Shown: in pieces, positions 41,809 through 52,854 of the stretch
Layout of the letters: every line of letters begins with the position of its first letter
Position numbering within the stretch: the first letter of the stretch is position 1
Origin: Physella acuta
Lineage: Eukaryota; Mollusca; Gastropoda; Physidae
Reading direction: 5' to 3'
Assembly (NCBI RefSeq): GCF_028476545.1
Contig: NW_026732546.1
Span: 146,001-210,000, forward strand
DNA: 64,000 nucleotides
Program-made: the position numbers and the translations under genes
The notes under the pieces: model-generated
What the model was told of the DNA's origin: nothing
Database searches by the model: none
What the model saw: only the letters and a program-made list of their open reading frames with translations

Positions 41809-43328
41809 CATGGGTTCCCAACTTGGGGGTCGCGACCCCCCTGGGGGTCGCGAAGGTCTTTCTGGGGGGTCGCCAACTGGTATACTAAACATTAGTAATT
41901 TGAAACAAAACATAAATATTTAGAAGAATTTTTAAAATTCGGCTTCATTAACATCACTGAAAATGTAATAGAGAAGAAACAAAGCGCAATGTACAAAGTT
42001 GTTCTCAGTCACGAATCTATGAAATCTTCAAAACTAAAACGTCATTTGAGACGAGTCATTCGGAACACACCAAAAAATATATGGAGTTCTTTCGTCGGTA
42101 AGAAGCTAGTTGCAAACGCCAGAGACTTGATCGAACAGGAAGTTTTCACCAGCATTAGTGCAAGCATCAAATGAAGTCACGATAGAAAATGCCAAGCAAA
42201 AAAAAAAAAAAAAAAAACAATTGCAGAAAATCTCATCAAACGCTGCATGTACGTAAATGTTAAATAACACATTTTTATTGAAATTAAGCTTTCACCATTG
42301 TTTGCTTTTCAAGTTGATAAATCAACAGAGTTCGTGTTCGCAGTTGTTGGTCTGTGTCTATATTCATGCGGATGATAGCAAAGAAGAGTTGCTCTTTCGT
42401 GAAGATAGCATGGAGAAAATAAATATCTTTTTTTGAAACTGGATGATAAAATGGGTTAGAACGGCTGTGGGGGTTTGTACGGAAGGTGCGCCATCTATGT
42501 TTAGCTCAAAATCCGGCTTTCAGAAAACAGAAAAGATTTAGCTCCCTAGAGTGGTTGGAGCGAGTATCATACCTAGCAGATGTGTTCGAACATCAAGATA
42601 AGATTCAGTGAAAATGAACGAATATTATAACTTTCCATGATAATCTCGGGGCATTTTTATCAAAGCTGCAAAATCGGTAAAGAAAATAAATCTTGGAAAT
42701 ATTGTAAATTTGAGAAACTCTGCGGTGTGGTAGATGAATCTGATTGTGAGATAATTAAAATTTTGAAAGAAGCGATTTCTGGGCATCTTGAATCTCTTGA
42801 AAACGATCTGCATCGCTATTTCTCTGAGCTGAAAAAAGAAGAATCTGCCTTTACGCATTACCCATTCTTTCTTCCCTTGATGTTGCCAGCATTCCCGATG
42901 AATTACAAGATGAATTCTTTGATTTGCAGAGTGATTCCGAGTAAGATGAAAAACTGCAGACACAATTTTGGTGTAGTATTCACCATTCATACCCAAACGT
43001 AAAATTGATTGACTTTTCGAGAATATATTTTAACACTATTCTTCGATTAAAAACAAAATTAAGATAGTTGTAATGAAATAGGTTGGCGTTAACAAAAAAA
43101 AAAATTAAATTAAAAACTTAACCACGAAGGTTTAGTGAATAGTATGCAATCTTACTCATGCTATTAAAACAGTTATCAAGAGTAGTTCATATTGAAAGTC
43201 TACTAGAAAATCTTATTGTAGTGCTTATTAATTTCCATACTAATTTCGGCTTTTTAATTCTATGGGGTCGCGGGTCACTTACTTTTTATAAAAGGGGGTC
43301 GCCACTCAAAAAAGGTTGGGAAACACTG
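41809..43328 (+). pseudogene. hAT transposon relic with ZBED5-like transposase
   Basis: A 1,520-bp element with a perfect 8-bp target duplication ATCTATAG (41801-41808 and 43329-43336). Ends are CATGGGTTCCCAACTTGGGG and AAGGTTGGGAAACACTG, next to GGGGTCGCGACCCCC blocks. Transposase remains read left to right in changing frames: HESMKSSKLKRHLR (about 42004-42060), DKSTEFVFAVVGLC (about 42310-42355), VGVCTEGAPSMFSSKSGF (about 42470-42520) and, near 42880-43000, SIPDELQDEFFDLQSDSE before a stop and then QFWCSIHHSYPN. These match the hAT transposase family from which vertebrate ZBED5/FAM200 genes derive. Several frame shifts, stops and loss of the N-terminal BED finger mean it is dead, and at 1.5 kb it is shorter than a full element. 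Confidence 0.88.
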
Positions 43329-43569
43329 ATCTATAGCCTACCCGTTAAACAAAACAATAACAACAACTAGTATTGATGCATTTCAAATTTCAAGTGTGGA
43401 GTCGAGTTTTTAGCCCAGTGTCACCACCGACTAATTTTGGTAGGTAAGGTCATCCATCATTTATTTTATTATAATCCACATGACTCAATAAATTAAGTGG
43501 TCGCTGGTGGCCCCAGAACAAATGTGTTATGATGATCTATTTTTAATGTGTTGATGGGGTATTTCTCTC

Positions 43570-43680
43570 AGTGTTTATAGGCAAGCGCGCACACACACAC
43601 ACACACACACATACACGCAGGCACACACACCCACCCACACACACACGCACAAACACACACCCACACGCACAAACACATAC
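43570..43680. repeat. (CA)n compound microsatellite
   Basis: CACACACA runs interrupted by CGCA, CCCA and AAACA. Confidence 0.9.
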
Positions 43681-43838
43681 GTATATATGGATATTTATTA
43701 CAAACTGGCTATTTCGGTATTTAAAAACATTTATATAAGTATTTTTTGTATTTTCATATAAACGTTTGTTCATGTTCACCCGTGCAAAGAAGCAGCGCCG
43801 GCATTTATTCCCCCCCCCCCTCCCCAAACTATGTACAG

Positions 43839-44060
43839 AACTCGCACGAAGAGACTTGTAACTCTTTCAATTTTTTTAGCGGAGATAGTGAAAGTACGTT
43901 TGATACGAGACAAACTGAATCACATGATGAAATGGGGGTCTTTGAAATAGCAATAATAATGCTCTTCTTGGGATCTATCGTGATTAGCGCACATTTAATT
44001 AATAATCTTCCTGGCTGTTGTATTCGTGGTTTTTGTAATTGTACAAGCACAGAGCTGTAG
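43839..44060 (+). CDS. Possible terminal exon of a small membrane protein
   Basis: After a long pyrimidine tract and the acceptor ATGTACAG, an open frame of 73 codons runs NSHEETCNSFNFFSG...TRQTESHDEMG, then a hydrophobic segment VFEIAIIMLFLGSIVISAHL, then a Cys-rich end (CCIRGFCNCTSTEL) and TAG. An AATAAA lies at 44171-44176. The layout (acceptor, acidic stretch, one membrane helix, short Cys-rich tail, poly(A) signal) looks like a last exon. No upstream exon was found and I recognise no family. It could be chance. Confidence 0.3.
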   Translation, partial: NSHEETCNSFNFFSGDSESTFDTRQTESHDEMGVFEIAIIMLFLGSIVISAHLINNLPGCCIRGFCNCTSTEL

Positions 44061-44993
44061 AAATTATCTAGGGAATGGGAATGGGTTAAGTATATAAGTA
44101 GTATATTGTAATTGTTCATTAACATAGTTACAATATAGTTACTTTAGGGCACTTCAAAGAATTGAAGTAAAATAAAATATTCATTAGGTTTACCAAAAAT
44201 GTGTAGTGTGCTATTATTTTAGCAAATTCTGTAATCATTTATCGATGGGGATAGTGTTACAGCTATAGCTAGAGATATAGTTAGGGCTTAAGGATAAAAT
44301 ACCGCTTTGATCAAAACTTGGATAAATCACCTTAAAAGTGCAACAGTACTTTACAATGGCACAAAAAATGTTGATGCTGAGGGAATTGATATTTTTTCAG
44401 CATCTACAAGTATATCAGTGGAACTGCTACTGGGGAAAACACTGCATTAAACCTGTTTGCACTTTTAAATTGATTTCACATACCTCAATTTTTTGTCCAC
44501 TTTAAATGTCTCTTTTTTTTTCTAATTTTTAATTACTTATTCATTCAAAGTCTCAGCTTGTTTTTGAGCATTTGAAAAGCCCGCAGGTGATAGAGTAGAG
44601 TAGGTCGGGCATGCGCAAGTGGCTTCACCGATTTACCCGAAAACACCGAGGGGAAAATTTCATCGCGTCGCCAACCTTCAACAGTGGAAAATTTCCAAAG
44701 TATCCAATTCGAGGTATGGGACTTTGAATGGATATTTTTAATATGGGAACCTGACCAGGTATATAAAAAAATGTGAAGAATGTTTTATTTTGATAACGAC
44801 ACCTTTACACTGAACTAAAATGTAACATTTATATTATAAATTAAATATTAATAGATTATTTTTTGCCAGGGGCCTACAATAACCCACTGTGTGACCATTG
44901 TCGGTGATCAAATATTTGCACTATCCAACACCTAACAAAATATTAAAAAAATAAAACATGTGGACAAGCATGAGTGTCGAAACAATTTAATTC
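44061..44993. other. Intergenic, no gene recognised
   Basis: AT-rich. A segment at 44590-44720 (GGTCGGGCATGCGCAAGTGG, ATTTCATCGCGTCGCC) is more GC-rich and rich in CpG than its surroundings but has no open frame of note. Confidence 0.3.
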
Positions 44994-45400
44994 TCAACGA
45001 GCCGACACGCGGCATATCATACGCCGCTATTTAGTTGTTTTTTCTTCTACTTTTCATTAATTCATAATTTGTGAATTCGACAGTACCAATGCTGCCACTG
45101 AAAATATGTGCTTTAAAACACTACCCCCCCCCCCCCCGTGAAAGCAGCCTCCTCTTAGTTACCTCCTTTAACTTTAAAATCGTTTCAAACTAAATTATCT
45201 GCCCCTAATAGCCGTCACCAAACCCGGCTCTATGATTGTAAAATGTAAACATTTAGAGTGAACTACAACTCACCAGGCCATGTAGAGTTGGTGGTGGGGG
45301 GTGGGGTGGGGGGTAGCGATTGAGAGGAAGAGAGGGGACTGCAAAGGCGCGCTTGCAGCTTGTTTTCTAACGGCTCCCAGAAGAGAATTATATATATAGA
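44994..45400 (+). mobile_element. Dispersed repeat, relative of 15.6 kb and 49.15 kb
   Basis: It starts CAACGAGCCGACACGCGG, shares AATTTGTGAATTCGACAGTA and the CTGCCCCTAATAGCCGTCAC block with the 15.6-kb copy, and carries a C run. Confidence 0.65.
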
Positions 45401-45431
45401 TACTGAAGATTAACTTAATTGTAAGCGTGTA

Positions 45432-45435
<4 letters not shown>

Positions 45436-45508
<73 letters not shown>

Positions 45509-45526
45509 TTTTTTTATTTTTTTTTC
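45436..45526. repeat. (AT)n followed by poly-T
   Basis: A TA run at about 45436-45491, then a T tract. Confidence 0.95.
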
Positions 45527-45712
45527 TTGTATATGTTATTTTTTAATGCCAGCTTTTAATTGAGTAATTTATTATACCACTGTCCTATAATGCCACACCA
45601 ATAGATTATTGGTAGGTATCTAAATACAATTATATGTCTTGCTAATATCAATGCTGACCTTATCCCTAACCCTAAAACTTAACACCAGACCTACAATAGC
45701 TCACACCCTTTC

Positions 45713-46105
45713 TCAAAGGCGTAGCGGGCCGCACCGGGTGACACCGTTTAGGGGGCGACACCAAGGCAAAAAAAAAAATGCAAAATTACAAAAGAAAAAT
45801 GCGTTTTGTGCCAGTTCAATTAATAATAATTAAAGTTAAATAGTCTTAAGTACAAATAGACAATATCAGATATAACAATGGGGCCGGTGCGACACCATGA
45901 CGTAAACGTTCTAACTCAAGAAAAAACAATGTTAGATCCAACTATATTAATAACAGACTATAGATAAACTTTGTTACTATTAAGTCTGCAGTAAACATAC
46001 ATGTACTCGTACGTGGCATATATTTAAATTATAGGCCTATGTAGGCCGATGCACACATAGATACACTCACACACTCACAAACATATATAAATATAAATAT
46101 AAATA

Positions 46106-46201
<96 letters not shown>

Positions 46202-46271
46202 GTTTCTCGGTGGTGGGGGAGGACACCACGAAGTGCCGCACCGCGCGACATCCGACCTAGCGACGCCACTG
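45713..46271 (+). mobile_element. Longer member of the CAGTGGCGTAGCG family (probable)
   Basis: The left end AAAGGCGTAGCGGGCCGCAC and right end CGACCTAGCGACGCCACTG match the family. It contains ACACCAAGGCAAAAA and TGCCAGTTCAATTAATAATA, shared in reverse with the 50.5-kb outer element, plus an (AT)n array at 46107-46197. No clear target duplication. Confidence 0.55.
46107..46197. repeat. (AT)n microsatellite
   Basis: A pure TA run of about 90 bases. Confidence 0.95.
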
Positions 46272-46486
46272 CCTGTTTTGACCATGAAATTAAATCTTAG
46301 ATTTCAATACTACTAAAACTAAAACCTTATACATAATTTCTTTGGAAGATACTATTTTCGAACATTGGTAATACTAATACGCCCTTTTTAATTAAAAAAA
46401 AAAAGAGTTACTCTTATAGTCTTCTTAACTAAGTGACAGCAGTATACTAATTTTTGTTGTAAAAGGTAGGCCCTATACATTGAAAT

Positions 46487-46721
46487 CAGTGTTTCTTCCA
46501 GACTTTTTTCTCCGGGGGGGGGGGGGGGGGGGGGGCATATGAAATTTTCGGGGGGGGGGGGGGGCGGTAAACTTTCTTCGGGTGGGCGGACACTGTTAAA
46601 AGTATATCTTTTCTATATAAATTATATAAATTTCATTTCGTTCGGGGGGGGGGGGGGGGGGAGCGGTAAAAAAATTTCGGGGAGCTTCGCACCCCCGAAG
46701 AGATGCCTGGAAGAAACTCTG
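46487..46721 (+). mobile_element. hAT-type MITE, CAGTGTTTCTTCCAG family
   Basis: Ends CAGTGTTTCTTCCAGAC and GGAAGAAACTCTG, with perfect 8-bp duplication ATTGAAAT (46479-46486 and 46722-46729). Three G tracts of 14-22 bases inside. Confidence 0.94.
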
Positions 46722-46729
46722 ATTGAAAT

Positions 46730-48066
46730 AAATATTTTATTGTAAATTATCGAAAATCCTAACTTTGTTAAAAAAATATTGAAAGATGATTTCCTTAACA
46801 GTAATCTGGAGGGACTTACCATGCTATACAAGTGACCTCCTCAATTTATGGATATTAAATTTAATATTAAGCCCATTAAATAACCCTTTTATTTCAAAAA
46901 AAAAATATTGACGATCATTGAGAGTTTTTTTTTTTAAATTTATACATCTGCTAATACATGTTTAAGCAGAAGAAAATCGCGTACAATGATTTGTTTTAGC
47001 AAGATCAAAGTTACTGAGGGACTGACCTATGGTCAAACATTAGAGCTATTTTTGTTAAATATCTGAGAGGAGGGGAGAGTTCTAAATACATAAGGTCAAA
47101 TATATTTGACAAACTATTAACCTCCACTCTAAAACACACTTTAAACTATTCAAATTAAGGCCCTTGAACGGACAGTCTCGTTTTACTTCCCTTTTGTTTG
47201 TCCATACAATATGATTTACCTCCCCTGGAGCTGACCCTAGAGTGAACCCCTATTTGGACCTTACCGCTGTAGACCTTGATGAAGTGTGGAATCTTCCGCT
47301 AACTTGACGTTAGATTCCACACCAGACGGCGCAGCTAAATATAGGTTCGTGGACAGACTCAAAGAGACAACCAATTCAATCGGGAGCTATTTTTACCCAT
47401 TGAAGCTACGGGTCGCTGGATATAGGTCACACGAAGTAAACACAAGTGCAAGAGAACCAGTTTAGTGTCCCATTAGCCAAATATGGAAGATTTATTTCAC
47501 TATATTTCAGATTTCTCAAAAACCTTCAGAATTTGATAACTGTATACCATATTCTCATAAAGAATATCTATACACTTTTCGCCTTTATGTATTTTCTAAA
47601 AAAAATCGAATATCCCCCCCTCCCCCATAAATTTCAATGTTTCTATAAGTCTATAGCACCCTTAATCTTATATAAGACTAAACGAAAAAGTTTAATGGAG
47701 TTCACTTCCGGTACCCTTCTCTTTGAGAAAATTTTCTTTAGTAAATGAGTAGACCTATATAAAATGTTATATATCTATCGAACTTTAAAATTTTGAAATA
47801 AAATAAATGTTTCTCTTCACCTTTTATTCACATAGTCTATTTTTGGCACAGGGAATATATTATTTCGCTTATCAGATTAGGCGATATTTTTAAGCCATAT
47901 CATGTTTCGCTTAGGCGATAACGGTTATCAGATAAGATTGCATCACGTGTAGAATATACATAGAATACAATCACATAATATTGTGCTTGTCTTGACAAAA
48001 ATAATATCCTATAATTTAGCACACTTTTAGGTGTACGTAAAATTCCATTACGTATGTTGTTGCAAG
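46730..48066. other. Intergenic, no gene recognised
   Basis: It holds a perfect 11-bp inverted repeat at 47284-47322 and a 100-codon open frame at 47446-47748 with no family resemblance. Otherwise AT-rich. Confidence 0.35.
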
Positions 48067-48215
48067 CAGTGCTTCTTCCAGACTTTTTTCTCCAGGGAGG
48101 GGGGGGGGGCGGACACTGTTATAAGTATATATTTTCAATATTGATTCCATTTCGTTCGGGGGGAGGGGGGGCGGTCGACTCTCTTCGGAAGAGGGGGGGG
48201 GGGGTAGAACACTGG
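48067..48215 (+). mobile_element. Truncated CAGTGTTTCTTCCAG MITE
   Basis: Left end AGCAGTGCTTCTTCCAGACT and the inner GCGGACACTGTTATAAGTAT are present. The right end (AGAACACTGG) is not the family end. Confidence 0.65.
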
Positions 48216-48545
48216 TTGCAAGTATGTCCTACTGTATTGGTCGTGTGGTCAAGGTCGCTAGGTGTAAGGTTAACAACAGGTTAGGTGGCGCTACATATCA
48301 CTTATGGGACGGAGACGGAGCTGGCCTGCTAACCCGTAAGTCTCGAGTTCGAATCCGGGTTCAAGTCAGTAGACTGTCCCTGAGTCCACCCAACTCTGAC
48401 GGGTACCTAACTCACGTTAGGGAAAGTAAAGGCGACTGGGCATAGTGCTGACCACACTATCTCTTCATATGCCGAGGTCACAGAAACAAGTGAACTCTAC
48501 TTCACTTGCCCCATAGACCGTCAGGTTTGAAAGGGAAACTTACTT
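48216..48545 (+). mobile_element. tRNA-derived SINE, family 1 (well preserved)
   Basis: Box B GAGTTCGAATCCGGG is near perfect. The body carries CTCTGACGGGTACCTAACTC, GGGCATAGTGCTGACCACAC, TATGCCGAGGTCACAGAAAC, GTGAACTCTACTTCACTTGC and GACCGTCAGGTTTGAAAGGG. The segment at 48226-48290 may be an older, second head. Confidence 0.85.
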
Positions 48546-49147
48546 TTTACACATCACTTGGATTCTGCAATGTGGAATCGTCTCGGGCACTGAGACAGTA
48601 AGCTTATGGCGTGCCACCTTGGGGCTTTTTTGTTTTATAATGGAGTGGTCCCTCCCCCCCCCCCCATAATCTACAATTGTTCTAGAATAAAACTTTGTCT
48701 AAAATGAATGGTAACACACCATTTATATTAGAAATGAAATATTACTTGCTTTGTTTTTAAAACAATACCTTATGACCAGTTAATAATATGTTCAATATAT
48801 AAAGTGGTCTTCTAAAGTTTTACAAATGAATACAAAGATACTTTTTTATTTTACTAATAGAAATCACTTATTTCTCTACTTCAAACGCAAATAACGCCCA
48901 ACCTACTAATTTCTGAATATATTTAATTACATACTGATTTTGTATTATATTATAATTCGTTCTTTTCATCAAGAACTGCACTACTCATTTACTTAGAAAT
49001 GTTAGTTGAAGCCTACTTAGTGATTAAGGGAAAATATCTCTTTAGCCTTAATAAAGAAAGTAATTTGTTATTTTTGCTTCCAATGATCGCCAATAAATTT
49101 GATATGATGTCAAGGGCTATAATTGCTAACTTTAAAATATTTAAATT
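48546..49147. other. Intergenic, no gene recognised
   Basis: AT-rich with one C run; nothing recognised. Confidence 0.35.
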
Positions 49148-49412
49148 AACGAGTCGACCCGCGGCGTATCATAGGTCACTATTTAGTTGTTTTATTTTCT
49201 ACTTTCAGTAATTCATAATTTGTGAATTCGACAGTACCAATGCTGCCACTGAAAATTTTTGCTTTAAAACACTATCAGTAACCCCCCCCCCATCCACCTT
49301 TCCCCCTACCCTACCCCCCCCCCATGTGTCGAATTCACAAATTAGGAATTACTGAAAAGTAGAAAATAAAAAACTAGATAGCGGCGTACGATACGCCGCG
49401 GGTCGGCTCGTT
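49148..49412. mobile_element. Fold-back MITE with arms of about 85 bp
   Basis: The left arm (AACGAGTCGACCCGCGGCG...TTTGTGAATTCGACA, 49148-49232) is the near-perfect inverse of the right arm (TGTCGAATTCACAAATTAGG...GCGGGTCGGCTCGTT, 49325-49412). The short centre is largely poly-C. One arm is shared with the 15.6-kb and 45.0-kb repeats. Confidence 0.75.
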
Positions 49413-49535
49413 GTAAATATTTAGCGTGAACCACAGCTCAACAGACCATGTGGGGGTGGGGGTGGTAGGGATATGCTTGGAGAGGAAGAGAGGGGGCTGG
49501 TAAGTAGATTATATTTTATTCATGGATGTTCACTG

Positions 49536-49850
49536 AGGCGAGGTCGAGCCAATGCAACCATGCTTGCTACTTGCTAAACTAAAAAGTCTCTAGTACGAAA
49601 CCCCGGGCAGATAAGGCTCGATAGTTATCGAACTATGGGGTCAGCGACCCATAAGGGAGAGATAACTCCGATATCAAACTCTGGTTTCCTACAAGCAGCT
49701 ACTGTGACACTGTTGATGCCAAGTCGTATGGGTAGCGCCGTTCCCATGGATCCATCAGATGTGTGGAGAGAGAGGGGGGGGGGGCTGATAAACGTGCAAC
49801 GTCTGCCTCTTCTCAACTGCACAGGCTTTGCGCCTTGATTTCTGAAGCCA
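49536..49850 (+). mobile_element. tRNA-derived SINE, family 2
   Basis: GAGGCGAGGTCGAGCC head, then GGGCAGATAAGGCTCGATAG and AGAGATAACTCCGATATCAA as in the 22-kb copies, with an unrelated distal part. Confidence 0.65.
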
Positions 49851-50043
49851 TTAGAGCAATTATATATTTATATAGGCCTTCTCTCTATATATGCTTACTT
49901 TTATACCTATATATAAGTATGTGTATGTGTGTTTTTAAGTATTTGTATGTGTGTAAAACCAATCGTATGTCCGGATGTCTCAAGTAGATATGAAATGAAC
50001 GTGTTTGTCACAAAAACCTTAAGCACAACCCAAATTTATACAG

Positions 50044-50619
50044 CAGTGGCGTCGCTAGGTCGGGTGTCACCCGGTGCGGCACTTCGTGGCGTCACCCCCC
50101 CCCCCCCCCAGAAACAAAGTATATATGTGTTTGTGTATCAGCCAACATAGGCCTAAAATTTAATATACGCCACATACGCGTACTTATATGCTTATAAGTT
50201 TGAATCACTGCAGACGTAATAGCAGGGGCGTAACGAGGGGGGGGGGGGATGCAAATCGAAAACTTGAGGGGGGGGGGGGTGCAAATCGAAAACTTGAAAG
50301 TTTGTCCCCGGGAAGGGTCGCAACGCCTCGGGGGTGATGACACCATTAAGTGCCGCACCGGGTGACACCCGACCTCGCTACGCCACTGCGTAATAGTAAA
50401 GATGTTTATCTATAATTTGTTAATATTATAGTTGGATGTAGCACTGTTTTCTCTGAAGTTAGTACGATTACGTCATGGTGCCACCATGTACTTAAAAGAC
50501 TATTTAACTTTAAATAATTATTAATTGAACTGGCAAAAATTACATTTTTTTTGTTGTAAATTTTGCAATTTGTTGCCTTGGTGTTTCCCGGTGCGGCTCG
50601 CACCTCCGATACGCCTCTG
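50044..50619 (-). mobile_element. Outer CAGTGGCGTAGCG-family element, carrying a nested copy
   Basis: Left end CAGTGGCGTCGCTAGGTCGG, right end CGATACGCCTCTG. The flanks both hold TTTATAC, two bases out from each end. Shared internal sequence (ATTGAACTGGCAAAAATTAC) links it to the 45.7-kb element. A second family member sits inside at 50223-50388. Confidence 0.7.
50223..50388 (-). mobile_element. Nested hAT-type MITE, CAGTGGCGTAGCG family
   Basis: Ends CAGGGGCGTAACGAGG and CTCGCTACGCCACTG, with perfect 8-bp duplication CGTAATAG (50215-50222 and 50389-50396). It lies within a related older element. Confidence 0.92.
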
Positions 50620-50895
50620 CACTTTATACTTGGGGTTCATCTTTTGCATGGATTTCGAAATGTACTTGGTCATATATGAAAAATATAAATTCGACGAGGA
50701 CTGAAAACTTACCATTAACTAATAAAAAACAACCCCAAAACACTGCATTAAACTTCACGTGGTCGTAGATAGAAAACACAGGAAGCTAGGATTATTGCCC
50801 TATCGGAACAATTTGTTTTAGTTTTAGGGATATTTTTATTCTATACACCAGGCTCATCTTTTGCATGGACCTCGGTAATTCACTCGGCCATCGAC

Positions 50896-51135
50896 CAGAG
50901 GCGTAGCGAGCGGGGGGGGGCATATATCCCCGGGCGCCGACCTTAGGGGGGGCGCGCCAAATGGAAAGTTTGAGGGGGGGGGGTTTGCAAATAAAAAGCT
51001 CGGTGGGGGGGGGGGTGCTAATCGAACGAAAGTATGGGGGGGGGGGTGCAAATGAAATGTTCGAGGGGGGGGGGGGGGGGGTGGTGCAAATCGAAAGTTT
51101 GTCCCCGGGCGCCGGGAAGTGTCGCTAAGCCTCTG
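50896..51135 (-). mobile_element. hAT-type MITE, CAGAGGCGTAGCG family
   Basis: Ends CAGAGGCGTAGCGAGC and GTCGCTAAGCCTCTG, with perfect 8-bp duplication CCATCGAC (50888-50895 and 51136-51143). Inner segment CCCCGGGCGCCGACCTTAGG is shared with the 36.0- and 36.6-kb copies. Confidence 0.93.
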
Positions 51136-51265
51136 CCATCGACATTAATAATGTGGATCCATTATGGAGCGTAGGTACGCAAACACGCCTCTCCGTCGTA
51201 CTAGGGTTTGGGCGATTCCTCTTTGTTTTAAAAATAAATTCAAATAATAATAGTGGTGTCATAAG

Positions 51266-51488
51266 CAGAGTTTCTTCCAGGCATCTCTTCGGGGGGGGGG
51301 GGGGGGATTGGGGAATTTTTTTTACCCCTCCCCCCCCCCCCCGAACGAAATGAAATTTATATAATTTATATAGAAAATATATACTTTTAACAGTGTCCGC
51401 ACCACCGAAGAAAGTCTATCGCCCCCTCCCCCCCGAAAATTTCAAGTGCCCCCCCCCCCCCGGAGAAAAAAGTCTGGAAGAAACACTG
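51266..51488 (-). mobile_element. hAT-type MITE, CAGTGTTTCTTCCAG family
   Basis: Ends CAGAGTTTCTTCCAGGC and GTCTGGAAGAAACACTG, with perfect 8-bp duplication GTCATAAG (51258-51265 and 51489-51496). Confidence 0.94.
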
Positions 51489-51977
51489 GTCATAAGGTGG
51501 GGGCTGGGCCCTAACCTGGTGACACCATACCGAAAAAGTTTATTATTTAAACATTGTTTTATCCAGCTGGATATCAGAATATTATGGTGAGAGGGTGACA
51601 CCAAAATAAAAAAATGCTAAATTGTATGAGGGCCGAGGACTAGCCTAGTGACGTCACTGGTTCGGCCTACAGTCTCGACACGTTATACGGATTGCATTTA
51701 CAATTCGTGCATTAAATAGAAGAGCATGGTTTTTTCACAGTGGGTCTTGCCTGTATGACAAGTAATTCAAGTATGCATTTACATTTCTTATGTCTTAGTT
51801 CATCACTAACTCTGCTGAAATAAACCGGGAGTGATCTCCCCTAAACTTTCTCTAATATTCTTATATAAAATAACAGGGGATGGGAACTCGGGCTATAGAC
51901 ATGATTTTTAATCCATTTTAAATACTTAAAGTTTTAAAAATAGAATAAAATCTCCTAGACAAATTAATTGCACACCA

Positions 51978-52490
51978 AGTGAACGCCAAATAAAAAAGCG
52001 CATAATAGTGCGCAATATTATTAGTACTTTTAAAATTTACATTAGTTTTTTGAGAAATCGGAAGTAGCGTAAATTACTACTTCCAGTCAACGGAAATTAC
52101 TCAAAATTTAACAGAAGGTAGAGAATTAGATCTTTTACTTACATGTGAAATTTCATTTATCTATCTGAAATAGTACTCAAGTTATAGGCTTTTGAAAAAT
52201 TCAAAGTAGGAAAAGTACCACTTCCGGTTATCGGAAATCGCTCAAAAGTTGATACGGATCTACGATTTTGATAAAATACTTATATATGAAATTTCATTAA
52301 CCTAGCTGTAACGGTACTCAAGTTATCGTGTTTACACACGGACAGACAGACACACAGACATACGGACAAGATTGCAAAATTATGTTTTTCCGTATCAGTT
52401 AGATGTAAAACGTCGATTTTTTTTTTGCACGATTACAATACTTTCTCTATACTTCGTATATACGAGAAAGTAAAAAGTAAAAGTTGTAAA
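51978..52490 (+). repeat. Dispersed element with two internal monomers and a terminal hairpin
   Basis: Two diverged copies of a unit of about 140 bp (starts near 52047 and 52190) share a CACTTCC/TACTTCC core, GGAAAT-GCTCAAAA words, ATGAAATTTCATT and TACTCAAGTTAT. Then come ACACACGGACAGACAGAC and a hairpin TACTTTCTCTATACTTCGTA / TATACGAGAAAGTA at about 52438-52475. No coding capacity. The family is unknown to me. Confidence 0.65.
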
Positions 52491-52854
52491 AAATGTGTCA
52501 TGACTAGCCTTTATAAAAAGAATTAGAATATTATCATTCAAAGATTTTGAGAAGAGCGAACTAGGTCAATAATTGCCGCCAAAAAAATCTGGTTAAACAT
52601 TTTAATTGATAATTTTTTTTTAAAATGATAAGATTTTGATCAGTATTAGAATATTTAATTAGCTCTAGGTTAACATTAGAGTCTGCAATTAAAACCTGAC
52701 TTTATATTTCTTCCTTTGTCAACAATGGGTTGACTTTATTAACGTCCATCAATGACATCACAGTTCAAATTAGTTAATAAACTTACATGGACATATACGT
52801 TATTATATATGTCAAAAATAGGTAACATTAATAATGTTAACAAATTTGAATTGT

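Noticed and set aside
43570-43700. CRISPR-like alternation of repeats
   Set aside because: A compound CA microsatellite; no unique spacers, and the DNA is from an animal.
47446-47748. 100-codon open frame
   Set aside because: AT-driven Phe/Leu/Ile/Lys composition, no domain, no splice or promoter context.
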